A DNA stretch of 64,000 bases from Candidatus Phaeomarinobacter ectocarpi (GCF_000689395.1 NZ_HG966617.1:1425274-1489273); one strand, 5' to 3'; shown: positions 46,559-56,976, numbered from the stretch's first letter. Notes: generated by a model from the sequence alone, not told the origin. Numbers and translations: made by a program.

Positions 46559-47179
46559 CTAGAACGCGTTCTGATTGATCACCATCGCAAAGAGCATGGG
46601 GATGGACAGCAGGGTGTTGGTGCGTGAGAACAGCATCGCCGTCCGCGCCGCCTTCGGCTTGTCTTCGGCCGGGGCGTCAACAATGCCCAGAGCCACTTTC
46701 TGGTTTGGCCAGATGATGAACCACACGTTGAACCACATGATGGTACCAAGCCACATGCCAATGCCGATGATCGTGCTGGCGCCACCATCCGTGAAGCCAA
46801 GCAGATAGGCTTCGATCAGGTAGCCGTTGAGGGCAGCCAGAACGATACCAAAGCCGATTGTGCCCATGGCACCCCAGCGGAACCACCAAAGAGCAGCCGG
46901 TGCAATGACCTTGCCGATGGCAGGCTTTTGCTCGTCGGGAATGTTCGGCATGTTCGGGATCTGCACGAAGTTGAAATAGTACAGCAGGCCGATCCACATG
47001 ATGCCGCACAACACGTGTGCCCACCGAAGAACAAAGGCCCAAAATGCCTGTGAGCCAAGCGCATCCGCAAAATGTTCAGACGCGCTGTATTGGCCGTAGA
47101 TGTAGAAAATGCAAAGCGCCAGTGCGAGCAAGAAGCCTGCAATTATGGTGTTGCGCAGATTTGAGAGAATTCCAGCCAT
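46559..47179 (-). CDS. Short PuuD/DUF989-like membrane protein
   Basis: 206-aa inner-membrane protein with about five helices. WAHVLCGIMWIGLLYYFNFVQ is typical of the urate hydroxylase PuuD membrane domain, with a His likely to face haem or metal. Full PuuD proteins are longer and end in a cytochrome c domain; neither that domain nor a CxxCH motif is present here. No purine-degradation genes are near, so urate oxidation is doubtful. AGGAGG lies eight bases before ATG 47179. Confidence 0.72.
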   Translation of the reverse strand: MAGILSNLRNTIIAGFLLALALCIFYIYGQYSASEHFADALGSQAFWAFVLRWAHVLCGIMWIGLLYYFNFVQIPNMPNIPDEQKPAIGKVIAPAALWWFRWGAMGTIGFGIVLAALNGYLIEAYLLGFTDGGASTIIGIGMWLGTIMWFNVWFIIWPNQKVALGIVDAPAEDKPKAARTAMLFSRTNTLLSIPMLFAMVINQNAF

Positions 47180-47340
47180 CCCCAAGTCCTCCTATGATGC
47201 TGGTGTGCCGCACATATAAGGCTATCCGCCGGGCGTTTGATGCCAGCGTTGTCGCCAAAGTGATGCGTCGACTCGTCGCGCACAGGTTACGCCGGTAACC
47301 CATGCCAAGGGAAGATGCCCAAATGCGCGCAAATCGGTCT

Positions 47341-48285
47341 TTAGTTTGCGCTTTTGGCCGCCTGGCCCGGTTCCCCGGCGCCTGCGCCTGACCAGTCACG
47401 CTTGACACCCAGCCAAAGCAGCAGGGGTGCCGCGACAAAGATGGATGAGTACGTGCCGATGATGATGCCCCAGATCATCGCGAAGGTGAATCCGCGGATC
47501 ACTTCCCCACCAAAGATGTAAAGCGACAGCAGGGCCAGCAATGTGGTCACAGAGGTCATCACCGTACGCGACAGGGTCTTGTTGACCGCCAGGTCCAGCA
47601 ATTCGGCCAGCGGCATGCGTTTGTATTTGCGCAGTTTCTCGCGCACACGGTCATATACGACCACGGTATCGTTCATGGAGTAGCCGACGATTGTCAGCAG
47701 GGCGGCAATGATCGACAGGTTGAACTCAAGCTGGAGCACGGCAAACAGCCCAAGCGTAATCACCACGTCATGCACCAGCGCCACGACAGCACCGACTGAG
47801 AACTGCCATTCAAACCGGAACCAGATATAGACCAGCATCATGCCCACAGCGAGGATGATGGCGAGCACGCCCGCCTCGATCAGTTCCCCGGAGACAGTTG
47901 GACCAACAACTTCCACGCGGCGGTACTCAACGGAGTCGCCCAGCTCATCGCGCACGGTCTGGATGGCGCCACGTTGTGCCCCTTCTCCGCCCGGCTGTGT
48001 TTCAATCCGGATCAGCACGTCGGTCGGTGCGCCAAACTCCTGAATCTGGACTTCGCCAAGTCCCAGCCCGCCAAGGCGGTTTCGCAGGTCCGCGATATCT
48101 GCTGGTTCCTCGGTGCCAATCTCGATCATCGTGCCGCCGCGAAAATCGATGCCGAAGTTCAGACCGAAAATGATGACCATGGCGAACGAGCCAAGGACCA
48201 TTGCCGTGGATACGGCCAGCGCAATGAAGCGCATGCCGAGAAAGGGAATGTGTGTATCGTCTGGAACGAGCTTGAGCTTGCGCAT
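47341..48285 (-). CDS. secF: Protein translocase subunit SecF
   Basis: 314-aa inner-membrane protein with six helices. FGLNFGIDFRGGTMIE begins the first periplasmic part, and VGYSMNDTVVVYDRVRE is the conserved helix 4-5 region. With SecD and YajC it uses proton motive force to aid late export through SecYEG. It starts 21 bp after secD. Confidence 0.96.
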   Translation of the reverse strand: MRKLKLVPDDTHIPFLGMRFIALAVSTAMVLGSFAMVIIFGLNFGIDFRGGTMIEIGTEEPADIADLRNRLGGLGLGEVQIQEFGAPTDVLIRIETQPGGEGAQRGAIQTVRDELGDSVEYRRVEVVGPTVSGELIEAGVLAIILAVGMMLVYIWFRFEWQFSVGAVVALVHDVVITLGLFAVLQLEFNLSIIAALLTIVGYSMNDTVVVYDRVREKLRKYKRMPLAELLDLAVNKTLSRTVMTSVTTLLALLSLYIFGGEVIRGFTFAMIWGIIIGTYSSIFVAAPLLLWLGVKRDWSGAGAGEPGQAAKSAN

Positions 48286-48306
48286 GATTGTTTTCCCGTT
48301 GGCCCT

Positions 48307-49911
48307 TTAAAGCGGCACTTCAGAAGGCCGGCGGCTCTTGAGCCAGATCGAAACAAATAGCCGCGTCACGGTGAAGGCCGTGAACACGGAGGTGATGATG
48401 CCGATGGCCAGGGTCACGGCAAAGCCGCGCACGGGGCCTGAGCCCATCTGGAACAGGATGGCAGCAGCAATGAAGGTGGTGATGTTGGCATCGATGATGG
48501 TGCCCAGCGCCCGCGAGTAACCAACGTCAATGGCATTGATCGGTGTCTTGCCCGCGCGCACTTCTTCCTTGATGCGCTCGAAGATCAGCACGTTGGCATC
48601 AACCGCCATACCGATCGTTAGCACGATGCCTGCAATGCCTGGAAGCGTGAGCGTCGCCTGCAACAGCGACAGGCCACCGAAGATAAGCGCGACGTTGATG
48701 ATGAGCGCCACATTGGCAAACACACCAAACAGTCCGTACACGATCAGAATAAAGCAGATAACGGCGATGAAGCCGATGGCCGCTGCGACTTCACCCGCAG
48801 CAATACTGTCCGCACCCAGGCCCGGACCCACGGTCCGTTCTTCAAGCACAGATAGGGGTGCAGGCAAGGCACCAGCGCGCAGAAGGATGGCCAGGTCGTT
48901 TGCTTCCGTAATGGAGAAGCCCCCGCTGATTTGACCATTGCCGCCAAGGATTGGCTGCCGGATGACGGGTGCGGAAATCACCTGATTGTCGAGGACGATG
49001 GCAAAGGGCCGACCCACATTGGCCTGGGTCACATCGGCAAACCGTTTGCCGCCGGATGCATCAAACCGGAACGACACGACAGGCTCGTTTGTCTGCTGGT
49101 CAAAGCTTGGCTGTGCATCAATGAGGCTTTCGCCTGACACCATGACGCGACGGCGAATAAGAACAGACCCGCCTGACCCATCAATGAGGGGCAACACGAT
49201 CGACCCGGCGGGTGGACGGTTCTGAATGGCTTCAACCACCGATACAGACGTGTCCACCAGGTGGAAGTTCATCTGCGCCGTCTGACCAATGATATCGATG
49301 ATGCGCTGGGGATCATCAAAGCCTGGGACCTGTACAAGAATACGATCAGCTCCCTGACGCTGAATGATCGGTTCGTTGGTGCCCAACTCGTCAATGCGGC
49401 GGCGGACAATTTCGATGGACTGCTGAAGAACACTCTGCAGCCGCTGCAAGCGGGCCGTCTCTGTGTAGGTCAGCCCAATGCGACTGCCGGTCACTTCAAT
49501 ATCAATGTCGCTTTCAGGCACCGCCGAGAACACATTGGCATTGATGGGGGATGACAGCTCGGACAGGAGATCAGATGCCCGCTGGACCTCTTCAGCATTG
49601 CGGATACGCACGGTCACCCGCTCATCAGCTGTACTGAGGCCCGTATAGCCAATGCGCGCTTCACGCAGCGTCACGCGCACGTCGTCTTCCAGGGCTTCAA
49701 GCCGGTCGCTCAGTACCGTCTCAACATCCACCTGCAACAGCAGATGCACGCCGCCTTGAAGGTCAAGGCCGAGGTTGACCTGATTGGACGGGAACCAGTC
49801 CGGCAGCTCTGACAGAGCATCCTTGGAAATCAGGTTCGGCGCAGACAGCAGAAAGCCGAGCACGCAGGTGATGGCGATCAGGGTGTATTTCCACCGGGGG
49901 AAATAGAGCAT
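48307..49911 (-). CDS. secD: Protein translocase subunit SecD
   Basis: 534-aa inner-membrane protein. GLDLQGGVHLLLQVD follows the first helix, the large periplasmic P1 domain spans about 70-340, and six helices follow. GMAVDANVLIFERIKEE carries the conserved Asp for proton-linked movement. Operon yajC-secD-secF. Confidence 0.97.
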   Translation of the reverse strand: MLYFPRWKYTLIAITCVLGFLLSAPNLISKDALSELPDWFPSNQVNLGLDLQGGVHLLLQVDVETVLSDRLEALEDDVRVTLREARIGYTGLSTADERVTVRIRNAEEVQRASDLLSELSSPINANVFSAVPESDIDIEVTGSRIGLTYTETARLQRLQSVLQQSIEIVRRRIDELGTNEPIIQRQGADRILVQVPGFDDPQRIIDIIGQTAQMNFHLVDTSVSVVEAIQNRPPAGSIVLPLIDGSGGSVLIRRRVMVSGESLIDAQPSFDQQTNEPVVSFRFDASGGKRFADVTQANVGRPFAIVLDNQVISAPVIRQPILGGNGQISGGFSITEANDLAILLRAGALPAPLSVLEERTVGPGLGADSIAAGEVAAAIGFIAVICFILIVYGLFGVFANVALIINVALIFGGLSLLQATLTLPGIAGIVLTIGMAVDANVLIFERIKEEVRAGKTPINAIDVGYSRALGTIIDANITTFIAAAILFQMGSGPVRGFAVTLAIGIITSVFTAFTVTRLFVSIWLKSRRPSEVPL

Positions 49912-49960
49912 TCAGAGCTTCTCCGTCAGAAGCGCCATGCGTGGGCGGCAAACATGCCGG

Positions 49961-50335
49961 CTACGACTTGGCGTCCTCGTCATTTGCTGCCTTGGGGGCA
50001 TCTTTGGTTGCTTCTTTGGGCGCAGGCTCGGTCTTGGAGCGAACATCAGAGAGCGTGCTGCGCAGGATGCGAACACGCGTGCCTTCTGCGATCTCCACCT
50101 GGACTTCGCTGTCGTCAAGGACCTTGGTGACCTTGCCGATGACACCACCGGCCGTAACAACAGTGTCGCCGCGACGCACCGCTTCGACCATCGCCCGATG
50201 GTCTTTGATGCGCTTTTGCTGTGGACGCAGGATCAGCAGGTAGATGATTGCGAAAACGAGGATGAACGGAAAAATCGTAACGAGAAAGTCGCTACTGCCG
50301 CCCGCCGTCTGCGCATAAGCCGGGGTAATGAGCAT
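49961..50335 (-). CDS. yajC: Preprotein translocase subunit YajC
   Basis: 124-aa single-helix membrane protein (helix about 18-38), followed by RPQQKRIKDHRAMVEAVRRGDTV, the family landmark. A charged Lys/Glu/Ala tail ends the protein. ATG 50335 has GGAGA seven bases upstream. First gene of yajC-secD-secF. Confidence 0.95.
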   Translation of the reverse strand: MLITPAYAQTAGGSSDFLVTIFPFILVFAIIYLLILRPQQKRIKDHRAMVEAVRRGDTVVTAGGVIGKVTKVLDDSEVQVEIAEGTRVRILRSTLSDVRSKTEPAPKEATKDAPKAANDEDAKS

Positions 50336-50560
50336 CAAGGTCTCCGATGCAGGGAAATCAAAAACTGGGGGCAGAACCTCAAGGACACCGTCTGTGGTGT
50401 CAGGTCTGCTGCGGGCGGACTATAACGAGGCGGAATGCCTTTGAAAACCAGCCCGGAACCCTTCTTTAGACCCTTGGTTTCTTGCGGTTTTTCGCCCATT
50501 TGATGGGAACTGGTAGGATCAGATTTGCGTGAGCGTGACAGCAGGAGAATCAAACCCGGT

Positions 50561-51445
50561 ATGGCGGATGGCAGCCCCCGACAAATGACCCTCGACCAGA
50601 TCGTGCCTCTACTCGACCGGATTGCCCGTGCGCTGGAAGAAAAGTCGCCGGCAAACAGTCCCGGTCAGGACCTCAATATCTGCGATGCGTTCGTCTGGAT
50701 GGGCGAAGACGCGCGGCTGGAACCCGTCGCACATGTCTCACGCGTCGACATTGGTCTGTTGCAGGGGATTGACCGCCTGCGGGACATTTTGCTGGAAAAC
50801 ACCCGCCGCTTTGCTGCCGGCCTGCCCGCCAACAACGCGCTGCTGTGGGGCGCGCGGGGAATGGGCAAAAGCTCCCTTGTAAAGGCAGCGCACGCCAAGG
50901 TGGCCGCAGAGGTGCCAGGACGACTTGCGCTGGTTGAAATCCATCGCGAAGACATTTCCACCCTGCCCCGGCTCATGACGTTGCTGCGGGATGCGGACAG
51001 GCAGTTTCTGGTTTTCTGTGACGACCTGTCATTCGATCAGGCGGACACAAGCTACAAGTCACTCAAGGCGGTGCTTGAAGGGGGTATTGAAGGGCGTCCG
51101 GACAATGTCCTGTTCTACGCGACATCGAACCGCCGTCACCTGATGCCGCGCGACATGGTGGACAATGAGCGTCAGCGCGCCATCAACCCGACCGAGGCCG
51201 TTGAGGAAATGGTGTCGTTGTCAGACCGGTTTGGTCTCTGGCTTGGATTTCACCATTGCAGCCAGGACGAGTATCTGGAAATGATCCGCAAATATTGCGA
51301 ACACTTTTCCCTTGATGCTCCGTGGACGGATGTTCGGGCGCAAGCCATTGAGTGGACCAATACCCGCGGCAGCAGGTCAGGTCGCGTTGCCTGGCAGTTC
51401 ATTCAGGAACTGGCGGGCAAGCTCGGGCAGAAGCTGGAAAGCTAG
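50561..51445 (+). CDS. DUF815 AAA-like ATP-binding protein
   Basis: 294-aa P-loop ATPase. Walker A is GARGMGKSSLV (about 97-107), and FLVFCDDLSFD is the Walker B region; YATSNRRHLMPR fits sensor 1. DUF815 proteins are AAA-related with no firm role. It is divergent from yajC and convergent with the LysM/M23 gene, a common alphaproteobacterial order. ATG 50561 has AGGAG 13 bases upstream (long); TTG 50525 with AGGA at eight bases is a real alternative that adds 12 residues. Confidence 0.8.
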   Translation: MADGSPRQMTLDQIVPLLDRIARALEEKSPANSPGQDLNICDAFVWMGEDARLEPVAHVSRVDIGLLQGIDRLRDILLENTRRFAAGLPANNALLWGARGMGKSSLVKAAHAKVAAEVPGRLALVEIHREDISTLPRLMTLLRDADRQFLVFCDDLSFDQADTSYKSLKAVLEGGIEGRPDNVLFYATSNRRHLMPRDMVDNERQRAINPTEAVEEMVSLSDRFGLWLGFHHCSQDEYLEMIRKYCEHFSLDAPWTDVRAQAIEWTNTRGSRSGRVAWQFIQELAGKLGQKLES

Positions 51446-51451
51446 GTCTCT

Positions 51452-52483
51452 CTAGCGGGACGCGACGTTGTTACCCAGATAGGTCATCGGGTTCACAGCT
51501 TTTGCACCACGGCGAACTTCAAAGTGAATTTGAGGTTCAGTCACACCGCCGGATGAGCCCGATGATGCAATCTTCTGTCCGCGGGAAACGATGTCGCCCC
51601 GGCTGACCAGAAGCTCAGAGTTGTGCGCGTAGGCTGTGACGTAGCCGTTCTGGTGACGCACGAGAACCATGTTGCCATAGCCTTTCAGCTCATTGCCTGC
51701 ATAGGCAACAACACCATTGTCGGCAGCGGCGACCGGAGTGCCGCGTGGCACGCGGATGTTGATGCCATCATTGTGCAGGCCACCCTCTTTGGGGCCATAG
51801 CTTGAAATGATGCGCCCTTCCGCCGGCCAGACAAAACGCCCCGCCCGCGCTGGTGGTTCTGCAATGCGTGGCTTGGCGCGCGGCGTGGCAACGCCCCGGG
51901 CCGGACGTGCAGACGGTGTCGGCACATTGGAAGCGACGACTTTTGGCTTGCGCGGTGCGGGAGCGGCCTGACGACGGGTATTCCCCCGCCCGTCATCAGG
52001 CATCCAGCCCCCCACGCGAAGACGCTCACCCACATAGATCGGGTAAGGCTTGTTCTTGCGATTGAGTGTGGCTACCTGGCGCGTTGAGGTGTCGTATTTT
52101 TCAGCAATCTCAGACAGCGTGTCGCCGCGGCGCACTTTGTGGGTGCGCGGCACAGGCACCGTCAGCTTCTGGCCCTTGTAGATTGTGTAGGGCTTGGACA
52201 CACCATTGGCCTTGGCCAGAGCGCGCATGGGTACATTGTGGCGCTCCGCCAGAATGGAGAGGCTCTCGCCGGATTTCACAGTGATCTGGTAAGGCTCGAC
52301 AGCCACCGCCCGATTGCCGCCATAGGTCGCCTGCGGCGCACCACGATAGCTTGAGGGCGCAGCACACGCGCCAAGGATGGCAAGGCCGGCGGTCAGCAGC
52401 ACGGCAATCGAAATCGCCCGGGACGCGCCACGGCTGTCGCGATCTCGCTTGAGCGGTCGTGTGAGAGCTGAAAAAACCGACAT
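51452..52483 (-). CDS. LysM/M23 lipoprotein (NlpD/DipM-like)
   Basis: 343-aa envelope lipoprotein. Lipobox LGAC puts the lipidated Cys at residue 40. Two LysM domains (about 62-106 and 110-155) bind peptidoglycan. The C-terminal M23/LytM domain (about 235-340) has YAHN and HFEVRRG, but the usual HxGxD reads HNDGIN, with an insertion and Asn for the metal-binding Asp. It is therefore probably not a hydrolase itself but an activator of amidases in cell division, as known for NlpD, and likely the DipM counterpart. It follows pcm and surE, as in many proteobacteria. Confidence 0.85.
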   Translation of the reverse strand: MSVFSALTRPLKRDRDSRGASRAISIAVLLTAGLAILGACAAPSSYRGAPQATYGGNRAVAVEPYQITVKSGESLSILAERHNVPMRALAKANGVSKPYTIYKGQKLTVPVPRTHKVRRGDTLSEIAEKYDTSTRQVATLNRKNKPYPIYVGERLRVGGWMPDDGRGNTRRQAAPAPRKPKVVASNVPTPSARPARGVATPRAKPRIAEPPARAGRFVWPAEGRIISSYGPKEGGLHNDGINIRVPRGTPVAAADNGVVAYAGNELKGYGNMVLVRHQNGYVTAYAHNSELLVSRGDIVSRGQKIASSGSSGGVTEPQIHFEVRRGAKAVNPMTYLGNNVASR

Positions 52484-52668
52484 CGTCTCGTATCCCAAAT
52501 TCGTCTGGATCTGCGAGGACGGCCCCATGCACAAGGCGCAACCGCGCAGTCAATCTGATGCGCAGTCTCGGGTTATTTGGTTAATGAAGACTGGATGGTG
52601 GCCGGAAAAAACACACCGCCACACAAACAGCGCGGAAAACCGGGAGATTTTGGCGCAGTAAGGGCGCC

Positions 52669-53331
52669 CTAAAGCTCGCGCGCAACACCGTCAACAAGCG
52701 GTACAAAGCGCACCGGGATCAGGTCTTCGCGGTCAAATCCGTCATCGGTCTTGGTGAGCTTGACCAGAAGCTGCCCACCGCCATCGGCCACGGGAACATC
52801 AACCGGAACCACGGCGATTCCGCCGGTTTTGAGCTGCCCCACAAGGGCTTCAGGCACAACAGGGGCCGCCGCGGTGACGATGATACGGTCAAACGGGGCC
52901 TGTTCCGGCCAGCCTTTTGTGCCATCCCCGACCTTGGCCGTGATGTTGGTGAGGTTCAGCTTGTCAAACCGCGTTTCAGCTTCTCGCAGCAGGGTGCGAT
53001 ATCGCTCAAGGGTGTATAGCCGACGGCACAGCCGTGCCAGCACCGCGGCCTGATAGCCCGAGCCCGTGCCGATCTCCAGCACCTTCATGCGATCACTGAC
53101 GTCCAGCTTCATGGTCATGAAGGCGACGATGTAAGGCTGGCTGATGGTCTGCCCGCACTCGATGGGGAGCGCATTGTTCTCATAGGCCTGGCCTTCAAAG
53201 GCCCGCTCCACAAACACCTCGCGCGGCGTGCGCTCGACCGCCCCCAGAACCGCACCATCCGTGATGCCCTGACGGCGCAGCGTCATGATCAGCTGGATAA
53301 TCCGGGAGGGATCGTAGTCTGCATCACTCAC
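52669..53331 (-). CDS. pcm: Protein-L-isoaspartate O-methyltransferase
   Basis: 220-aa SAM-dependent enzyme that repairs isoaspartyl residues in aged proteins. [13 protein letters not shown] and the SAM motif [16 protein letters not shown] are clear; [14 protein letters not shown] and [14 protein letters not shown] follow. GTG 53331 overlaps the surE stop (GTGA), so the two are coupled. Confidence 0.95.
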   Translation of the reverse strand: MSDADYDPSRIIQLIMTLRRQGITDGAVLGAVERTPREVFVERAFEGQAYENNALPIECGQTISQPYIVAFMTMKLDVSDRMKVLEIGTGSGYQAAVLARLCRRLYTLERYRTLLREAETRFDKLNLTNITAKVGDGTKGWPEQAPFDRIIVTAAAPVVPEALVGQLKTGGIAVVPVDVPVADGGGQLLVKLTKTDDGFDREDLIPVRFVPLVDGVAREL

Positions 53332-54212
53332 TTGGAAGATTTCCGCCCACTGGAGCTGTCATGTGAGGTCCAGGTCGCCGGTGTCACCGATTTGGGCGGT
53401 GTGCCACCCAGTTCCTTGGCCATGGCCCGCCGCGTTGTCTTGTGTGTGAGGTCCATGTGCAGAGGCGTCACCGAAATGCGACCGGCATAGATGGCCCGTA
53501 AATCAGTGCCCTCCGGGGGATTGGACAACACCTTCTGGAAACCCAGCCAGTGATAAGCCGTGTCGCGCGCATCCATGCGCGTATCGATCAGCGCATTGCT
53601 CTGGTCACGCTTGCCCTGAACGGTGACCTCCACTTCCTCAACGGCTGTATGCAGCACGTCAGGGAAGTTCACATTCATGAGGACGTCCTTGGGCCAGCCC
53701 ATCTCCACGAGCTTGGACACAAGCGCGGCTCCATGGTGCTCAGCCGTCGCCCACTTCACTTTCTCGCGGCCCTCAAACCCATAGGCCTGACTGAGCGCAA
53801 TGGACGGTACACCTAGAACGGTCCCCTCCATGGCTGCCGCAATGGTGCCGGAATATGTGACGTCTTCAGCGATGTTCTGACCGCGGTTTACGCCGGACAA
53901 CACCAGATCCGGCGGGGTCTCAAGCATCAGATGCTTGACGGCCATCAACACGCAGTCGGTTGGTGTCCCCGACACCGCAAATTTGCGCCGCTTGATTTTG
54001 CGCACGCGCAGCGGATGAGCCAGCGTCAGTGAATGGCCGGCACCGGACTGTTCGGTTTCAGGTGCTACAATCCAGATGTCGCTGGAAAGCTCCTTGGCAA
54101 TTTTTTCAAGTGTCTTGAGACCCGGCGCATGAATGCCGTCATCATTGGTACACAGAATACGCAAAGGACGTTTCTTGCCCTCTGCCGTTTCAATCCGCAG
54201 CTTGTCAGGCAT
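53328..54212 (-). CDS. surE: 5'/3'-nucleotidase SurE
   Basis: 294-aa metal-dependent nucleotidase. [11 protein letters not shown] holds the metal-binding Asp pair; [11 protein letters not shown] the Ser and [17 protein letters not shown] the Asn ligands. It is 35-40 residues longer than usual because of a Ser/Lys-rich C-terminal tail ([15 protein letters not shown]). I chose ATG 54212 with GGGTG eight bases upstream; GTG 54221 is in frame. It overlaps serS by eight bases. Confidence 0.95.
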   Translation of the reverse strand: MPDKLRIETAEGKKRPLRILCTNDDGIHAPGLKTLEKIAKELSSDIWIVAPETEQSGAGHSLTLAHPLRVRKIKRRKFAVSGTPTDCVLMAVKHLMLETPPDLVLSGVNRGQNIAEDVTYSGTIAAAMEGTVLGVPSIALSQAYGFEGREKVKWATAEHHGAALVSKLVEMGWPKDVLMNVNFPDVLHTAVEEVEVTVQGKRDQSNALIDTRMDARDTAYHWLGFQKVLSNPPEGTDLRAIYAGRISVTPLHMDLTHKTTRRAMAKELGGTPPKSVTPATWTSHDSSSGRKSSK

Positions 54213-55512
54213 CTGAGGCACCCAGTTCGAGAGTTTCGATGCCGCCCATATAGGGCTTCAATACATCAGGAATTGTGACAGACCCATCGGCCTGCTGATA
54301 GTTCTCAAGCACCGCAACCATGGCGCGGCCCACCGCCAAACCGGAGCCATTGAGGGTGTGCGTAAACCGCGTGCTCTTTTCACCTGTCGGCCGATAGCGC
54401 GCAGCCATGCGGCGGGCCTGAAAGTCGCCACACTGCGAGCAGGATGAAATCTCGCGATAGGCACCCTGACCCGGCAGCCAGACTTCAAGGTCATAGGTCT
54501 TGCGCGCCCCAAATCCCATGTCGCCTGTGCACAGCACCATGGTCCGGAACGGCAGCTCCAGCCGTTTGAGAACTTCTTCAGCGCATTGGGTCATGCGCTC
54601 ATGTTCATCATTTGACGTTTCCGGCGTCGTGATACTGACCAGCTCAACCTTGGCGAACTGATGCATACGGATCATGCCGCGCGTGTCGCGACCTGCAGAC
54701 CCTGCCTCCTTGCGAAAACACTGGGTGAAGGCTGTGAATCGAAGCGGCAGCTCTTCTTCTGAATGAATGGCTTCGCGGGCCAGATTGGTCAGGGGCACTT
54801 CAGCGGTTGGAATGAGCCAGTGCGCATCCTCATCATCCGGCGCGCCGGTCTTGAACTGATCGTCGACAAACTTTGGCAGCTGCGCGGTGCCATACATCGC
54901 CGCGTCGCGCACCAGCATGGGCGGGGCCACTTCCGTATAGCCGAACTCCGTGGTGTGCAGGTCGAGCATGAAATTCGCCAGCGCGCGCTCCAGCCGGGCC
55001 AACTGGCCCTTGAGAACCACAAAGCGGGCACCGGACAGTTTTGCCGCCGTTTCGAAATCCATGAGGCCACCGGCCTCGCCCAGATCAAAATGCTCCTTGG
55101 CCTCAAAATTGAGCTGGCGTGGCTCAAGGTGTTTGCGGACCTCGACGTTGCCATCCTCGTCCTCACCCACGGGCACATCATCCAGCGGCATGTTCGGGAG
55201 ACCGGACAGCACCGCCTCGATCCGTTCATCGAACTGGCGCTGACGGTCTTCGCCGTCCTGAATGACGCTTTTCAGTTTTGCGACTTCATCAATCAGTGCC
55301 TGCGCCCCGGCATCGTCGCCCTGTGCCTTGGCCTTTCCGATGGCTTTCGATGCATCATTGCGCCGCGACTGGACGTCCTGCAGTTCCGAGATCAGCGCCC
55401 GGCGCTCCTCATCAATTTTCAGAACATCAGCCGCGTGAGGTGCCACGCCGCGCTTGGCCAACCCGGCGTCAAAAGCGTCCGGGTTGTCGCGTATCCATTT
55501 GACGTCATGCAT
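54205..55512 (-). CDS. serS: Seryl-tRNA synthetase
   Basis: 435-aa class II synthetase. An N-terminal coiled-coil arm (about 30-105) binds the long variable arm of tRNA-Ser. The catalytic core has [33 protein letters not shown] (motif 2) and [18 protein letters not shown] (motif 3). It is in the tat-serS-surE-pcm block. Confidence 0.97.
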   Translation of the reverse strand: MHDVKWIRDNPDAFDAGLAKRGVAPHAADVLKIDEERRALISELQDVQSRRNDASKAIGKAKAQGDDAGAQALIDEVAKLKSVIQDGEDRQRQFDERIEAVLSGLPNMPLDDVPVGEDEDGNVEVRKHLEPRQLNFEAKEHFDLGEAGGLMDFETAAKLSGARFVVLKGQLARLERALANFMLDLHTTEFGYTEVAPPMLVRDAAMYGTAQLPKFVDDQFKTGAPDDEDAHWLIPTAEVPLTNLAREAIHSEEELPLRFTAFTQCFRKEAGSAGRDTRGMIRMHQFAKVELVSITTPETSNDEHERMTQCAEEVLKRLELPFRTMVLCTGDMGFGARKTYDLEVWLPGQGAYREISSCSQCGDFQARRMAARYRPTGEKSTRFTHTLNGSGLAVGRAMVAVLENYQQADGSVTIPDVLKPYMGGIETLELGASDA

Positions 55513-55593
55513 AGGAGCGAATCTTTCGAGGGGCAGAAAACCTAAGGTCTTGCCCCTCTATACGATGCAGGTCCGGACCGGTCCAGAAGCCGT

Positions 55594-56403
55594 TTAGACC
55601 GCCTCGTTTCCAGCCTCTGCAGCCTGCTTTTCCGCGCGTCTCTTCTCAATGATGCGCACGCCGATGATGGAAATCTCGTAGAGCAGGATAATCGGAACAC
55701 CCAGGCCGATCTGGCTGATGGGATCCGGCGGCGTGAGGATGGCTGCAGCGGCAAACGCACCGACAATCGCGTATTTGCGCTGCTTCGCCAGACCCTGGGA
55801 TGACACAAGCCCGGCCCGCCCCATCAACATCAAGAGCACGGGCAATTGAAAGGCGAGACCGAACGCAAAAATCAGTGTCATCACGAGAGACAGGTATTCA
55901 TTCACCTTGGCTTCCAGCTGAATGGGCAAGGCGCCATCACCGCCGGTCGTTTCAAAGCCCAGGAAGAACTCGGTTGCCATCGGCATGATGAAATAGAACA
56001 CCAGCGACGCGCCCAGAATGAACAGGACGGGCGTCGCCGCGAGGAATGGCAGGAACGCTCCGCGCTCATCGCGGTAAAGACCCGGCGCAATGAACAGCCA
56101 CACCTGCCCGGCAACATAGGGGAACGACAGGCACAGGGCCGCAAACATCGCGACCTTGATGTAGGTAAAAAATGTTTCCTGCAGAGCTGTGTAGATCAGG
56201 CGGCGGCCGGGGTCGCCGGACAAGGCATCCGCCAGGGGCTGCGTGAGATAGGCGTAAATGTCTTCGGCAAAGTAAAACGTGACGCAAAAGGCAATGACGA
56301 AAGCAATCAGTGCTTTGATGAGGCGCGTGCGCAGCTCGATCAGGTGTTCCAGCAATGGTGCCCGGCTGGCCTCAATGTCATCTGTGCCGTCGCGTTCGCT
56401 CAC
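55594..56403 (-). CDS. tatC: Sec-independent translocase subunit TatC
   Basis: 269-aa inner-membrane receptor for twin-arginine signals, with six helices. HLIELRTRLIKAL at the N-terminus, FPYVAGQVWLFIAPGLY in the middle and FGLAFQLPV are landmarks. GTG 56403 overlaps the tatB stop (GTGA). Confidence 0.96.
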   Translation of the reverse strand: MSERDGTDDIEASRAPLLEHLIELRTRLIKALIAFVIAFCVTFYFAEDIYAYLTQPLADALSGDPGRRLIYTALQETFFTYIKVAMFAALCLSFPYVAGQVWLFIAPGLYRDERGAFLPFLAATPVLFILGASLVFYFIMPMATEFFLGFETTGGDGALPIQLEAKVNEYLSLVMTLIFAFGLAFQLPVLLMLMGRAGLVSSQGLAKQRKYAIVGAFAAAAILTPPDPISQIGLGVPIILLYEISIIGVRIIEKRRAEKQAAEAGNEAV

Positions 56404-56729
56404 CCGCGTTCTCCAGTCGCAACGGTTTTGCCTGCGTCATCAGATTTGGGGGGTATTGCTGATGTGTCTTCGTCCTCATTCGGACGAATGGGCGGTGGCG
56501 AGGACATGATGTCCCCCTCGCCCACGCGATCGATTTCGCGCTTGAGTTCCTCCAGCTCGGTTTCCTTTGCCAGGTCCTCAAAGCCACGCTGAAATTCTGC
56601 TGCCATGGACCGGGCACGGGCCACATACCGGCCAACGGTCGTCATCATTTTGGGCAGGTCTTTTGGACCCACCACGATGACGGCAAGTGCCATGAGTATG
56701 AGGAGCTCGAACCAGCCGATATCAAACAC
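56400..56729 (-). CDS. tatB: Sec-independent translocase subunit TatB
   Basis: 109-aa protein: one N-terminal helix (FDIGWFELLILMALAVIVVG), the hinge PKDLPKMM, an amphipathic helix and an acidic tail. With TatC it forms the signal-binding complex. The start is GTG 56729, four bases after tatA. Confidence 0.93.
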   Translation of the reverse strand: MFDIGWFELLILMALAVIVVGPKDLPKMMTTVGRYVARARSMAAEFQRGFEDLAKETELEELKREIDRVGEGDIMSSPPPIRPNEDEDTSAIPPKSDDAGKTVATGERG

Positions 56730-56733
56730 GGGT

Positions 56734-56976
56734 CTAGTTCTTTAGCGTTTCGCGCTGTGCCGTGTCTTTGGCATCCGCGGTAGCGTTGCCGTCAACCCTC
56801 TCGCCTTCGATCGTTTTTCCAGCCGAAGTGGTGCCGGCATCGTCATCGCTCATGCCCTTGCGGAAGCTCTTGATGCCCTGGGCCACGTCACCCATGAGAT
56901 CAGAAATCTTGCCACGGCCGAAAAGGAGAATGACCAGCACGACGACGATAAGGATCTGCCAGATGCTCAGTCCCAT
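56734..56976 (-). CDS. tatA: Sec-independent translocase subunit TatA
   Basis: 80-aa pore-forming subunit: [20 protein letters not shown] helix, hinge [19 protein letters not shown] and an acidic tail. GGGAG lies nine bases before ATG 56976. It heads tatA-tatB-tatC. Confidence 0.95.
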   Translation of the reverse strand: MGLSIWQILIVVVLVILLFGRGKISDLMGDVAQGIKSFRKGMSDDDAGTTSAGKTIEGERVDGNATADAKDTAQRETLKN

